Position numbers and translations under genes: made by a program. The notes below the pieces were generated by a model. The model was not told where the DNA came from, did no database searches, and saw only the letters and a program-made list of their open reading frames with translations. A stretch of 64,000 nt of DNA, from contig NC_081410.1 in NCBI RefSeq assembly GCF_030272615.1, forward strand, positions 223,811,415 through 223,875,414, read 5' to 3'. The stretch comes from Cryptomeria japonica. Lineage: Eukaryota; Streptophyta; Pinopsida; Cupressales; Cupressaceae. This document shows, one piece after another, positions 11,216-24,337 of the stretch (position 1 is its first letter; every line of letters starts with the position of its first letter).

Positions 11216-12284
11216 TTTTGGCCTAAAGCTTGTCACTCCCTTATTTTCTATAAAAGGGAAATCAAGGCCATTAGTTAGGGTTCTGAATTTTCTGAGAAGG
11301 ATCTCTATAAAGATAGGTCTATTCTGTAGGGTTAGGTTCGATATAGTTCTAGAGAGTTATAGGAAATAGTAGGGACTGTAATGTCATTTTTGTAGAGCAA
11401 AAGGTAATAGAACAGTTGTGAGTTTCCTTTTCAAGTGGGTTATTTTGTACTCAAATTTGTTGACTGTTATCTGATAAAAGATATCTTATGATATTAATGC
11501 AAATATATTTCCTAATCTTTACTCTCCTGTGTGCGATTTTATCTTCTTTTAAGCAAATGGGATCAAGGGTTTTGTTTGTTTGTTGCATTGTTATGATGTA
11601 TGTAATTTTCCATTCAATGCTTTAGTCCAAGGGGTTAATTAAAATGCTTGAATGAGATTATAGAGAAATAAGGCTTGTAACAAGATTTGATAAGCAGTTC
11701 AGGTGGAAGATTGTAAGCAGAACAATATTGTAAGGCAGTATTGTTCAAGGCTAGATCAACTATTAGATGATCTTTATCAGGTTTTAGTAACACTTTTGAA
11801 AGACTATGTAGCCCAAATGAACAAGGTATTGGTAATTGCTAGTGAATATCATTAGTTTTTCGGTTTCTGGTTTATCTTCTTTATGATTTCTCATAACATA
11901 TCTCAGAAATATCAGAATATCATTTTTTCAGTTTTATGTATTTTCTGAAGTTGTCCCGCTTGAGGATCACTGAAGGACTTGCTATCCTTGAGAATTCTCC
12001 CTTTCTCTTGAGTCCTTTCATGAGATAATCTGCTTTGTTTTCAATCAATTCCTGAGTATCATTTTAGAGAGAAGGAGATGTACTGAAGGGATCACCCTCC
12101 CTGGTTCTACAGAGCCTAAAGTGCAGAAGGATTTTGCATCTTTGTTAATGTTGGTCCAAGCCTGATGAATATTGATAGTTGGAGGTGGCTCCCCATAGAT
12201 ATTTGGAGGAATCAACTTGGTCTCTACCCAGTGGTAGTGTAAACTTGTCCATTTTTAGGAAGCAACAAACTTTTAAATTTCTTC
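11216..12284. other. Unassigned sequence, possibly an old LTR
   Basis: This continues the 280-1657 sequence across element L. CTATAAAAGGGAAATCAAGG near 11251-11270 resembles an LTR TATA box and transcription start. A TG...CA boundary and primer site could not be fixed, and no coding motif is present. The join with the Copia remnant B lies around 12245-12285. Confidence 0.4.
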
Positions 12285-13774
12285 TCCACCTTTGACAACA
12301 ATGCCAAAGGTGTAAAGGCATCTTTTTTCTTCAATTCTACTACTATATTTCCATCATCTTTGTATGTCACATCTTAGTTTCTTCCCCTGAGGAGTACCTC
12401 ACTTCTCATCAATCTACAGTGAAAGATATTCAGAAATTCCATTGGATTGATGCTTCACTGGCATCCTAGTTGATCTTGGGTAGGGTTATAACCCCTAACT
12501 TACCTTTGAGATATTCAAAGGTAACCTTAGGTAACAACTTAGTGAATATGTCTGCTAACTGCTCCTTACTAGACACATGCGCCAATCTCACTTTCTTTTC
12601 CTAAACTCTTTCTCTTAGAAAGTGATACTTCAACTCGATATGTTTAGTCCTTGCATGCAGTACCGAGTTCTTAGAAATGTTTATAGCACTAGTGTTATCA
12701 CAATGTATGATCACTAGTTCTGTCATATCTTGCTTGAATCCTTCAAAGACATGTCTCATCTATATAGCTTGTGTACAATTCATGGATACATCTACATGCT
12801 CTACTTCTATTGTAGATTGAAATATACAAGTTTGTTTCTTACTGGTCCAAGCTTCTAGTCTACCACCTAGAAAGAATGCACCACCGGTTGTGCTCTTCTG
12901 GTCATCCACATTCCCTACCCAATCAACATCAATGAATACCTACAAAGAAAATATGCCTCTATATGGATACCACAATCCATAATCAACTATCCCTCTAAGA
13001 TATTTGAATATCCTCTTCATTGGTTTCATATGTGTCTCCTTTGAGCTCTTCTAAAATCTTGCTACTAATCCAACTGCATGGGAAATATTTGGTCTACTAT
13101 GAACAACATAATATAATTTCCCAATCATGGACTTGTATTCCTTCTCATCCACAAAGGGTTAATCATCATATTCTTGACAATCTACAACTAGTAACCATAG
13201 GTGTTCCAACCAATTTACAGTCTTTCATTCCAAAGGTCTTTAACACTTCTTTCACATACTTAGATTGATAGATAAAAATTCCACCTTTTAGCTGTTGGAC
13301 CTGCAATCCAATGAATTTTTTAATCTCACCTATAAGAGACATCTCAAATTCCATCTTCATCTCATCTACAAAAGTCGTAATCATATCATCATTTCCTCCA
13401 AATATGATATCATCAACAAATACTTCTTCTATCAACATCTTGTCTCCTCTAGTCTTCAAATAAATATTATTGTCCTCACTAGTTCTCTGAAATCCTATCT
13501 TTATTAGATGTGCATGAAGTCTCTCAAACCATGCGCTTGGTTCTTGCTTCAATCCATATCATTCCTTATGCAGTTTGCATACCATAGCTTTATCTTCTGA
13601 CAATGCAAACCCATCTAGTTGTTCAATATACACCTCTTCTTCAAGAATAATGTTCAGAGTTGGTGACTTAACATCCATTTGGTAAACTTTAAAGCCTTTA
13701 AAAGCTTAAAATGCAAGTAGCATTCTAACTCCTTCAAGCCTAGCAACCAATGTAAAGGTCTTTCCATAGTATTA
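12285..13774 (-). pseudogene. Copia remnant B, part 1: reverse transcriptase C-half, RNase H and 3' tail
   Basis: Minus-strand pol of a Copia element. The piece 13552-13166 contains FVDDIIFGGNDD, the RT catalytic box (FVDD in place of YVDD), then SLIGEIKKFIGLQVQQLKGG and TPMVTSCRLS. Toward 12500 the RNase H part and the tail equivalent to GKLGV appear with several stops. The stretch at about 12290-12320 matches the secondary polypurine tract region of element A. The sequence closely resembles element A's RT (HLIKIGFQRTSED in both). The N-terminal half continues at 31539-33320, displaced by nested insertions. No LTR of B is visible, so it is truncated at both ends. Confidence 0.85.
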
Positions 13775-14888
13775 TGATAAACTTATAAGGAACTGAGAGG
13801 GGGGGTGAATCCGTGCAAGCAAAAATGACAACACAAATCTAATCACCACTTCTATCAATTTGAAACTCAACAAGCATGCAAAGAAAATAACCACATAAGA
13901 TAACACCCAATAAAGTATGCACCACATAACACAATGTTTTTCACATGGAAACCCAAATGGGAAAAACCACGGTGGGAATTGGTACCCACAAGATCCACTA
14001 ACTACAGTATAAGGATTAGACTAGCTAAGGTCATACAACAATGATGCCCGGTTAGGAGCAGACCCTGTTAGGAGTCACCCGGTCAAGGGATTCAAAATAT
14101 GAGCTATGTTAGGAGCTTTGAGCTATTAGGAGAAACCTTGCTAGAGGATTTAAACCAAACTAATGAGCTACTCGATTAAGGGATTTAGACATTCAAGCTT
14201 GTTAGGACCTACCCGGTTAAGGGATTTAGACTAGTGAAACTATTAAGAAATAACAGGTAGTTGATCTACATATAGCACCTATGTACCTGATAAGATCTAC
14301 TTTTTTTCTACAACTAATACCGACTAATCATCAATACAGAGATTCACCTTCCACCGTATAATCAAATCTTCAATCTAGATCCTTCATCTGATACATCATC
14401 ACACAATATACTTCTTTTTATAAACAATTTTTCTAAGTCGGCAAACAACCTTGGAATAATTTTTGAGGTTCAATGTATCTGGTCAATCTTTCTTAACATG
14501 CTTTACTTATGTCGGCCACAAATAAAAATAAAATATTATATCTACCGATTTTACCGATTTAAGTGATTCTACTCTACGGGTTAACTGTTCTTCCTGATTG
14601 ACTATACAATACATTATAACTAGCTCCAAACTTTGAATATACACAATGCGGTCCTAGACATAGACTCCTACCATTGTCATAAACATTCACTCCAAACCAC
14701 AACACTTGAATCTTCACCGATTTCCCATATCGATCGCTTGAACATAGCTATGTCATTGTTTTACCGGTTCACTGTTTAACTGCTTCCACTATTGGTTAAG
14801 CTTTACCAACTAGACTAAATGACTTAGATGACAAACAAAACATGGTTTCCATCAATGACAACACAAAAAAAGTCATCAATAAATCTAT

Positions 14889-16431
14889 TGTTGGCATTTG
14901 GCAAAACTGATGCAGATCAGGTGATGCAATTGAAGTTGAAGTTTGATGATTGCATCGATAAAGGATAGAAGTCTATTTGTGATGAAGAGTTTGAGATTCT
15001 ATGAATAGATGACATGATTAGTTATTTGTATTGACATTGATGGCAACTGATGTTCCTGATGTTTTGGTTTTTCATCTAAATGAATTGGTTTACCAGAAGA
15101 CTGGATTTACCGACAGTGAACTAAAGTCTGTGAAATAGGACTTTAACCAGTAAAGCAAAATTGTTTTGATTCGATCGGTCGATTGGCAATGATTGGTGAT
15201 TTGCGGTTTGGATGGTGAACTTATATCATGGAAAGGTGTATATGACTGGAATTAGAAAATATGATGATTATCGAAAGGCATGTTTCAAATTTTTTATGAA
15301 GTTTTGCTAAGGTTTTAGTAGAGTTTAAGGATCGATGAAGAAATCATCAAACCGGTAATGATTTCTATTATGATGATGATCGACAACGATTCTACATTAA
15401 GTTGGTAACATGGCACAACCCGCGTGAAATATTTGATAGTTGTAATGATCTGGATAGCAATCTATGATTATCTCTTGTGATCTAATTGTAAATTCATGAT
15501 GTAATTAGGTTTTGTGGCTGACCTAGTTGAGATGGCTATTTAGGTTGACATAGTTGATGTTTATTGTGTCAGTGGTCTTAGAGAATTTGTTAAGCCATCC
15601 AAGTGAAGTGCTAGATCTACCTGAGAGTTGTAGAGTGTTGTGTATAACTGGATCTGATCAAGCAAGCAGAGAAGTGGAAGTAAACAGGTCATTTTCTTTC
15701 ACTGTTGTTCCCTAATAGTTGCAATAGGTTAAATCCCTTGACCGGGTAGGTTCTAATAGTCCTTAAACATTTAAGTCCCCTAACAGAACATCTCTCAAAA
15801 GAGTGTTAAATCCTCTCATGGGGTTGATCCTAACAGATCATCAAGCTCCTAACCAAGTTGCAAGGCAAATCCCCTAATTGGGTGACTCCTAATAGGGTCT
15901 GCTCCTAACTGACTGTATTGTAAGCTCCTAACAAGGCGTACTTCAAAAGAGTACAAATATTTGTGGGTGCCAACTCCCACCGTGTTTTTTCCCCTATTTG
16001 GGTTTCCACATCAAAAACTTATCATGTTAATGTTTTTCATATGATTTTCTTGTTTATATTTCATTTCATGCATTATTTATGAGATACCGGTTATGATATT
16101 TTATCAGAAGTTTATTACAGGTTATTGGTACTGATAAGAAGTTGTTTGACAAATTATTTGATCTTATTGATAAGGTTAATGAGCTAGTAAATGATCAAGT
16201 TTATATGATTTCTTTTGTGGTGAAAGTATTGGTAAATTATTTGATTAATGTGTTAAGAAATTTTGATAAAGAGGTTATTAGATATGATTACAAAATTTGA
16301 GATATTTGTTAAATGGTTTCGGATCTAAGATAAGGTTGATTTTGAGTTAAAGTTTGAATTGGTCTTAATACTAATTCACCCCCCCCCCCCCCCTCTCTCT
16401 CAGTATTAACCAGATCCTCATAGGATTAACA
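14889..16431 (+). repeat. Element A 5' LTR
   Basis: It starts TGTTGGCATTTGG and ends CATAGGATTAACA. It contains the shared blocks CTCCCACCGTG...GGGTTTCCACA (15975-16010) and a C-run followed by CTCTCTCTCAG (16379-16403). Relative to the 3' copy about 110 bp are missing near 15434. Repeated phrases of the type 'aaatcccctaac' and 'cctaacaggg' fill 15720-15950. Confidence 0.9.
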
Positions 16432-16433
16432 AT

Positions 16434-16445
16434 TGGTATCAAAAC
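16434..16445 (+). other. Element A primer-binding site (tRNA-iMet type, degenerate)
   Basis: TGGTATCAAAAC lies two bases after the LTR end, a mutated form of the plant Copia site TGGTATCAGAGC. Confidence 0.8.
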
Positions 16446-16505
16446 TTTGGTCCTCTGTTTGCAGAAATCCTAACCGCTTGAGGAAAATATTTTGAGGAAT
16501 TCAAG

Positions 16506-17708
16506 ATGATGAAGAAAGAGGGTCCCAAGTTCAACAAGATTAACTACAAGATCTAGAAAGACAGAGTGAAGATCTACATCAAAGGTCTTGGTGCACAATA
16601 ATGGAAGCAAGTTGAAACAACATATGTTGCTCCTACCACTACTCCCTTTACACCAAATGAACTCATAAAACAAACAGATAACATGCAATCCCTAGAAGCT
16701 ATCGTAAGTACTTTATCTAATTTAGAATATATTGATGATCAAGGATTGGAAACTGCAGGTGAGGTTTGGGAAAAGTTAGAGACAATCTATGGAGGAGATG
16801 AGCATATTCAAAGAGCCAAAGTGGAAATCTTGAGAGGAAAGTTAGATGACATGAGAATGCTTGAAGAAGATAATATTGGACAGGATGGTTAGAGAATCAA
16901 AGAAGTTGTTGGTGGCACTAAGAGTGTTGGAGGCAAAATAGAAGATGATACAATAGTAAGTAAAATGCTTAGAACTCTTCAACCTCAGTATGCTATAAGA
17001 GTATCGTCAATCCAAGAACTTAGATCTATTTCAAAGGATAAGGTAACTATTGATTCATTGATTGGTAAGCTTATAGCTTTTGAGTCAAATAGTTTTGACT
17101 ATAGTGTGACAAAATCTGTTGAATCTTCTTTTAAAGCTTTTGTTACTGGTTTATCTACTAGAAAAGGAAAAGATATATGTCAAAATCATGATTGCAGGAC
17201 AAGTCATGGAAGTAATCAAGGAAATGAAGACAGTGAAGATCGAGTGATGGAACTTGAGGCATTGTTAGCAAAGAGATTTCCAAGAGGCACTAGTAAGTAT
17301 AAAGGAAAGCTACCTTTGAAGTGTTTCTCTTGTAATAAAATTGGTCATATTAATGCTAGTTTCCCTAACACCGATAAGAAAGAAACATTTAGAAGATTCA
17401 AAGGAAAGGGCAAAAAACATTGTTATGTTGCAGTAGATGAAGGTGTGACTGATGAGGAATCGGAAGGAGAAGATGACTATGAAGAAATTGTGTTTGTAGT
17501 TGTGAAGGAGGAACTGTTTGATAAAAAGGCATTGGTATCTCATATAGAGAATAGTGATGAGTGGATTATAGAAAATGGTTGCTCACACCACATGACCGGA
17601 GAAAAAAGTAAGTTCATAACCCTTAATGAATTTGATGGAGGTGTTGTTAGATTTGGAAACAACTCTCCTTGCATGGTGAAAGGTAAAGGTTCAATCCCTC
17701 TAAATTGA
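16506..17708 (+). pseudogene. Element A gag and protease start
   Basis: A single phase from the ATG at 16506, broken by stops near 16554, 16602 and 16890 and ended by TGA at 17706. The capsid part includes GEVWEKLETIYGGDEHIQ. The knuckle reads CFSCNKIGHINASF, with the last Cys replaced by Phe. The protease site reads WIIENGCSHHM where the family has DSGC(S/A)xH, so the catalytic Asp is lost. Gag would form the particle and the protease would cut the polyprotein. Confidence 0.85.
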
Positions 17709-19014
17709 AAGAGTAATGTTGATGATGTATTTTGGGTTGATGGTCTTAAGCATAATCTTTTAAGTGTTGGTCAGCTCAATGATAAAGGTTATTTTCTTGA
17801 GTTTAAGAGTGGAGTCTGTGGAGGTAATGGGTAACTGATTTCTATCAGGAAGCAAACTAGAGGTAGCTTATTCCATTTGAATAATAATGTTAATAATTGT
17901 TTGGTTGCAAGAATGGAAGACAGTTGGTTATGGCATAAAAGATGTTGTCATGTTAATTTTGATAATTTGATTAAGATAAGCAAGTCAAGTGTTGTAAGAG
18001 GATTTCCCCAACTTGTCAATCTAGATAGTGTGATATGCAAAGATTGTCAATTCAGTAAGATGACCTCTATTTCTTTCAAAAACGAGAATGGTATTTCTAA
18101 GAATGTTTTAGATTTGGTACATTATGATCTCTATGGCCCTATGAGAACAAAGAGTTATTATGGTGATATGTATTTCATGATCTTAACCAATGACTATTCT
18201 AAAATGATGTGGGTAACATTTTTGAGAGAGAAATCAAAAGCATTTAATAAATTTAAATCATTTAAAGCTCTAGTTGAGAAGGAAACCAGTAAGATCTTGA
18301 AGTGTTTAAGATCAGATTGAGGAGGTGAATTCACATTTGATAAATTTATTAAGTATTTTGATGAATAGGGTATAAAGAGACAGATGTCTGCTCTAAGGAC
18401 ACCACAATAGAATGGCATAGTAGAAAGGATGAACATAACAATAGTTGAAGCTACAAGAACCATGTTATTATAGGGTAATGTATCCAAAATGTTTTGGAGA
18501 GAAGTGGGCAGTACTATTGTATACACTTTAAACTGGGTACTGGTAAAAAGAGGTAACAATAAAACACCCTATGAGATATGGTATGGAAAAGTTCCTTGTG
18601 TTAGTTATTTTAAAATATTTGGAAGTCAATGTTTTATCAAGAGAGATAACTACACTGAGAAGTTTGATGTAAAAACTAATGAGGGAATTTTCCTTGGTTA
18701 CTCTTCTAAGAGTAAAGCATATAAATGTTACAATAAGAGAACTAAGAAAATTGTTGAAAGTGCTAATGTAAAAGTTGATGATTTATCTGATAAGTCTGAA
18801 GGTACAAGTAGATCAGAACTTGAAAAAGATGATAATGAGGAAATTTTTGTGATCATTGAACTAGACACAAATAATAATGAAGAACCAGAAAATGCAAAAC
18901 TAGGTGCTCAATTGGTGACAGATGATAGTGAGGAGGAAGATGCAGAACCGGCACGGGAAATACCTAGATATGTCAAACTGAATCATTCACAAGAGCATAT
19001 AATTGGTGATAAAA
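17709..19014 (+). pseudogene. Element A integrase
   Basis: Same phase as gag. The zinc-binding part has WLWHKRCCHVNFDNL and ICKDCQFSKM (HHCC). The core has DLYGPMRT and NDYSKMMWVTFL; RSD followed by TGA interrupts the second catalytic region at 18318. Past the break, MFWREVGSTIVYTLN and LGYSSKSKAYKCYNKRTKKI mark the C-terminal region. At 18364 and 18474 further stops occur. The enzyme would insert element cDNA into chromosomes; this copy is inactive. Confidence 0.85.
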
Positions 19015-20592
19015 TGTAGGTGTGCAAACCAGGAGAAAGATCTGAAAGAACTCATGTTTTATATCTACAATTGAACCCAAGGCAGTTAAGGAAGCACTAA
19101 AGGATGATGATTGGGTTAAGGCAATGAATGAAGAATTAGATCAAATTGAGAAGAATCAGACATGGTCACTTGTTCCTAGAGTGGAGGATAAGAATGTAAC
19201 TGGAACAAAATGGGTCTTTAGGAATAAATTGGATGAAGGAAGGATTGCAATAAACAAGGCAAGGTTAGTCTGCAAAGGGTATGATCAAGAGGAAGGTGAG
19301 GATTATGATGAAACATTTGCACCTGTCACTAGATTAGAAGGTTTAAGGATGCTACTCACATTTGCTGCATATAAAGGATTCAAAGTCTACATAATGAATG
19401 TCAAGTCAGCCTTCTGAATGGGATTCTAGAAGAAGTATACATTGAACAGCTGGATGGATTTTCCTTAATCGATGATAAAGACATGGTGTGTAAATTTCAC
19501 AAAGCTTTATATGGTCTTAAGGAGGCACTGAGAGAATGGTATGAGAGATTAAATGCGCATTTGATCAAGATTGGATTCCAACGTACCAGTGAGGACAAAA
19601 ACATTTATTTGAAGACTGATGGAGACAAGATGTTGATAGCCAAATTGTTTGTTGATGACATAATTTTTGGTGGCAATGATGATATGTGTATGGACTTTGC
19701 TGAAATCATGAAAAAGGAATTTGAAATGTCTCTAATCGGTGAAATTAATTACTCTTTAGACTTACAAGTTCAACAACTAGATGGTGGTATCTTTATTTGT
19801 CAAACCAAGTATATCAAAGAGGCTTTGAAGACTTTCAGCATGGAAGACTACAAACCTGTAGGGACATCAATGGTGACTGGTTGCAAGTTGTCAAAGGAAG
19901 ATGATTCCCCTGCTATTACTGAAAAAGAGTACATATCTATGATTGGAAAGCTATACTATGTTGTCCATAGCAGAACGAACATTGCTCTAGTTGTTGGATT
20001 AGTGGCTAGATTTCAAAAAGAGCCTAAAGAAAGTCACATTGTGGTTGTGAAGAGAATTTTTTGGTATCTCAAATGCACAGTAGACTATGGTTTATGGTAT
20101 CCCTATAAAGTTAATTTTACTTTAGATGTCTTTATTGATGTTGATTGGGAAGGTAATGTGGATGATCTGAAAAGCACAACTGATTGAACTTTTCTACATG
20201 CAAGAAGATTACTAGCATGGACGAGAAAGAAACAAACTTGTGTTTCTCAATCTATAGTTGAAGTTGAGTGTGTAGCTCCATCCATGAATTGCATGCACTC
20301 AATATGGATAAGACATGTGCTAGAAGGATTCAAGATAGATATGTTAGAACCGGTGACTATCTATTGTGATAATACAAGTGCAATCAACATTTCTAAGAAT
20401 CTTGTACTTCATGCTAGAACCAAGCACATTGAATTGAAGTATCAATTCCTAAGGGAAAGAGTTCAAGATAAGGAGGTGAAGATGGAATATATGAAGAGTA
20501 AAGATTAGTTAGCTGATATCTTTACTATACCCTTACCAAAGGCTACCTTTGATTTTCTTAGAGGTAAACTAGGGGTTAGACCCCTACACTAG
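19015..20592 (+). pseudogene. Element A reverse transcriptase and RNase H
   Basis: It begins one frameshift after the integrase and shifts again near 19420. Motifs are [48 protein letters not shown], the catalytic FVDDIIFGGND and, for RNase H, DVDWEGNVDDLKSTTD and YCDNTSAINISKN. The last residues before TAG at 20590 correspond to the GKLGVRPLH tail. RT copies element RNA in the particle; this copy has at least four lesions. Confidence 0.88.
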
Positions 20593-20794
20593 AAGAACTA
20601 AAAAGATGGAGATCCATCAATCTTGTGGATTTCAAGTTTATTTTTCACTAAGGATAGATTAGGGTATAGGCCACTCCTTTGGGGAGAAATTCTAATGTAA
20701 AGTTCTGATTTAATGCTCTATTTTCTGATTTATGTAGCATAGATGATGAAAGAGGCAGCAGCAAAATTGAAGACAAGTGATGCATTTACATCTT

Positions 20795-20817
20795 TGGCAT
20801 TGTTGTCAAAGGGGGAG
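20795..20817 (+). other. Element A upstream polypurine-tract copy
   Basis: GGCATTGTTGTCAAAGGGGG lies about 200 bp before the main tract and resembles it. The same doubling is seen in E, N, D and F. Confidence 0.7.
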
Positions 20818-21000
20818 AAGAAAAGAATAGAAATCAGATATGACATACATGTGAGAAGTTGAAGATAAGATTGAGTGAAGCATTGGCTAAGGGAGAGATG
20901 ACAAAAGGAGAATTAGTAGAGATGTGATATGTGATATCGGCAAGCAAGTTGCAGATGATGATGTTATTCTGATTATATATCTTATTAGTGTTGACATCAA

Positions 21001-21016
21001 TGCCAAAGGGGGAGAT
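21001..21016 (+). other. Element A polypurine tract
   Basis: TGCCAAAGGGGGAGAT directly precedes the 3' LTR start TGTTGGC. It is the plus-strand primer site. Confidence 0.9.
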
Positions 21017-21067
21017 TGTTGGCATTTTGCATAATTGATGTAGATCAGATGATGTAGTTGAATTTGG
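21017..21067 (+). repeat. Element A 3' LTR, first piece
   Basis: TGTTGGCATTTTGC onward matches the 5' LTR start and is cut after TTTGG, the target duplication of element N. The rest resumes at 29894. Confidence 0.88.
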
Positions 21068-22294
21068 TGTTAGGGTAACCAGTGAACAAATGAGAGGGGA
21101 GGTGAATCAATTGTTGACATATTATATCAATTAATCCACTTAATAAACTTTAACCAGATTACATAAACATTAAGTACCAGAATAGTAGAAACAAATACCA
21201 GTAAGCAATAAAACTTAACAATGAAATAGAGAATTAACACAATGCAACCATACCACATAACACCATTATTTGTACATAGAAAACCCAAAAAGGGAAAAAC
21301 CACGGTGGAAAGCCTACCCACAGTTAGATGATACTTTTATAGAAAGTATGTGATACAATGAGGGGCCTACACATGCAGGAAGGCACACTGTCTAGAGCGT
21401 ATTGCTCATTAAAAAAGAGTCTCATTGTCTACAGAGAGGTTATAACTACCTCAAGATAAATGGACAACAATCTAGAATAATGAACTATCAGAGATAACAT
21501 CTACCATGCCTGATTACAGTCCCGGTTAAGCTCAATACTGAAGGCCTTGGACCTCTTCCTTAATCCCAATTCGATCACCTATGATTGACCAATTTTCATT
21601 TGCATATGATATTACATTCCATGACCACGATCATTGTTTACAATAAGATCTTACATCAAATTATACCAACCCTAAGGCCTAAACCAATTAGGTCAGCCAC
21701 CTAAAGATATTACAATAAGATCATTACATATATCCATATTACAATGATATTCCATGTCATCTTAAGACCAAAAAAACAATAACCAATCCATAAATTATCC
21801 TCGTAACGTGTAGAGAACACGTTTACATGATACTGGTCCATAACCTAGATAGGCACTAGACCTAATTTGGGTCCACCACGCCAAAGCAATGTCTTCAATC
21901 AGTTTGAGGCATGATCAAAGAACATCTGCAACATCCTAAAATCCATCTAGAAGCCACACCAATACCACTTATGCATTCTGCCAAGATTTCTCAATGAAAG
22001 CTCTGTCGGTTAAACCTTAAACCCATGTCGGTAAGGGTTTACAAGAGTGTATGATAGCATCCAACTACTAAATCAATATCAAGTGACCAAAAAAATCTCC
22101 AAAAGCATGTAACACATAAAATCAAACATACTTCATTGATCCAAACATGTCGGAAGTGTCCAACAAATAGTCCCTTCTGTCGGTAACACTAGATCTTCTA
22201 CCGATAACCAAAACCTGTCCGTCAGTATCCAAAACCATAATATCTATTGTTGAAATCAATGTAACACATAATCAATTCATCCATAATGCCAACA
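21068..22294 (-). repeat. Element N 3' LTR (1227 bp)
   Basis: Matches 28661-29888 throughout, for example CAATTAATCCACTTAATA and CCATGATCATTG-type blocks. It contains the conserved block GGGAAAAACCACGGTGG at about 21292. Confidence 0.9.
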
Positions 22295-22312
22295 ATCTCC
22301 CCCTTTGGCATT
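22295..22312 (-). other. Element N polypurine tract
   Basis: Minus-strand ATGCCAAAGGGGGAGAT abuts the LTR. A second copy (CTCCCCCTTTGACATCAATG on plus) lies at 22471-22490. Confidence 0.88.
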
Positions 22313-22642
22313 GATGGCAACACTAGATGTGAAAAACATCTAAGTACCAAGAAATGCCAAACAAGTCTCCCCATGTGGAAGACAACCAACAATCTCTTGA
22401 ATATCAATAACTCTCCCCCTCTGAATAATATCTCTGTAAAGTTTTGAATTTATTTTTCACATCACTATCTCTCCCCCTTTGACATCAATGCCATGAATCT
22501 AACAAAAATATCAAAGCAAGAATATAAACCTCTGAATCTCAAAGATGAATACTACCCCTAAGTAGTAGCACCACTCATCAGTGCCGGAATGAATGATATC
22601 TCTAATAATGCATGCTATACTAATGACATACTACATCAATCA

Positions 22643-24337
22643 AGTCTCTTCCGGAGGAGCAGAAACCCCTAACCTATCCCTCAAATACTCAAATGATTCC
22701 TTAGACAGTGGTTTAGTGAATATATCTACAATCTTCTCTTTAGTGTTCACATAAACCAATTTGACTTCCTTTCCTTTCCTTCTACCTTGTCCTTCAAAAA
22801 GTTATACTTTATTGATATATGCTTAGTCTTAGAGTGAAATATTGGATTCTTATACATGACAATAGTTGCAGAGTTATCATAGTAGATAACTACCGGTTCA
22901 CTATAATTTACCTTGATATCCTTCTACATTTTCTTCAGCCACAAGACTTGAGTGAAATTAGTTGTTGCTGGAACATACTCAGCTTCTACAGTAGACAAAG
23001 AAATGGATGACTATTTTTTTCAGATCCATGAAACCAATTTCTTTTCAAGAAAGAAAGCTCCACTAGAAGTTCTCTTCCGATCATCAGCATCCCCTAGCCA
23101 ATCTGAATTTGTATATGCACATAAAGTGAAATCACCATCTCTAGAATTACCATAAGCCATATTTTGTTGTTCCTTGCAAATAGCAGAATATCCACTTTAC
23201 TTCACATTCATGATTTTCTTTAGGATTACCTTGATATCTTGAAACAATACTTACTACATTCATAATATCCGATCTAGTCTGCGTTAGATATAACAAGCCA
23301 CCAATCATATGCTTATACCTTGTCGGGTTTACCGGTGTAGATGTATCTTTGATAGATAATTTCTCACTTGTCACCATAGGAGTACTTACCAGTCTAGAAT
23401 TATCCATACCAAACTTCTTCAACAATTCCCTTAGATACTGAGTTTGACAAATAAGAATGCCTTTGTTAGTTTGAGTAATCTTCAAACCTAAGAAAAATCC
23501 CATCTCACCAATCATGGACATTTCAAATTCATTCTTCATATTATTAGAAAATTTCATGCACAATTTATCTTCTCCTCCAAAAATGACATCATCAACAAAT
23601 ACTTCAATAATCATAATATCATCATCAGTGATCTTATAATATAAATTACTATCAGTACTGCCTTTAGTAAAACAAAGCTTCAAAAGATATTTATCCAACC
23701 TTTCATATCAACCTCTAGGAGCTTGTTTCAATCCATATAAAGCTTTCCTCAATCTGCAAACCATATCTTTATCATTTGTCAGTGAAAATCCATCAGGTTG
23801 CTCAATGTATACTTCTTCCTCAAGCTCACCATTCAAAAATGCATATTTAACATCCAATTGATAAACCTTATAGTTCTTATAAGCTGCATAGGCAAGAAAT
23901 AGTCTAACAGCTTCAATTCTAGCTACAAGTGCAAATGTCTCACCATAATCAATTCCTTCCATTTGAGAATATCCTTTACAAACTAATCTAGCCTTGTTTC
24001 TTACAACTTGACCATCCTCATTCCATTTATTCCTAAAAACCCATTTAGTTCCAATAACATTCTTATTTTTAGGTCGGGGAACTAAAGTCCAAGTCTCATT
24101 CTTTTCTATCTGATCTAATTCATCTTCCATTGCCTTTAACCAATGTTTATCTTTACAAGCTTCAATAACAGATGTCATTTCAATTTGAGAAATAAGACAT
24201 ACCTCTTCATTTGCCAGTCTTCTTCTTGTCATAACTCCCTTATTCCTATCTCCAATGATTTGATCTTCAAAATGATTTAATCTTACATACCTTGGTGTCT
24301 TCCGAACTTCAGGTTTACTTCTCTGATCATCAATCAC
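22643..24337 (-). pseudogene. Element N reverse transcriptase and RNase H
   Basis: The RT is one phase from 24337 to 23147 with a single stop at the W of a W-Y-E-R segment (TGG changed to TGA, about 23707). Motifs are [71 protein letters not shown] and the catalytic FVDDVIFGGEDK. RNase H runs from about 23146 to 22643 with more damage, ending in a tail equivalent to LGVSAPP. This is the best-preserved RT in the nest but is not functional as it stands. Confidence 0.9.
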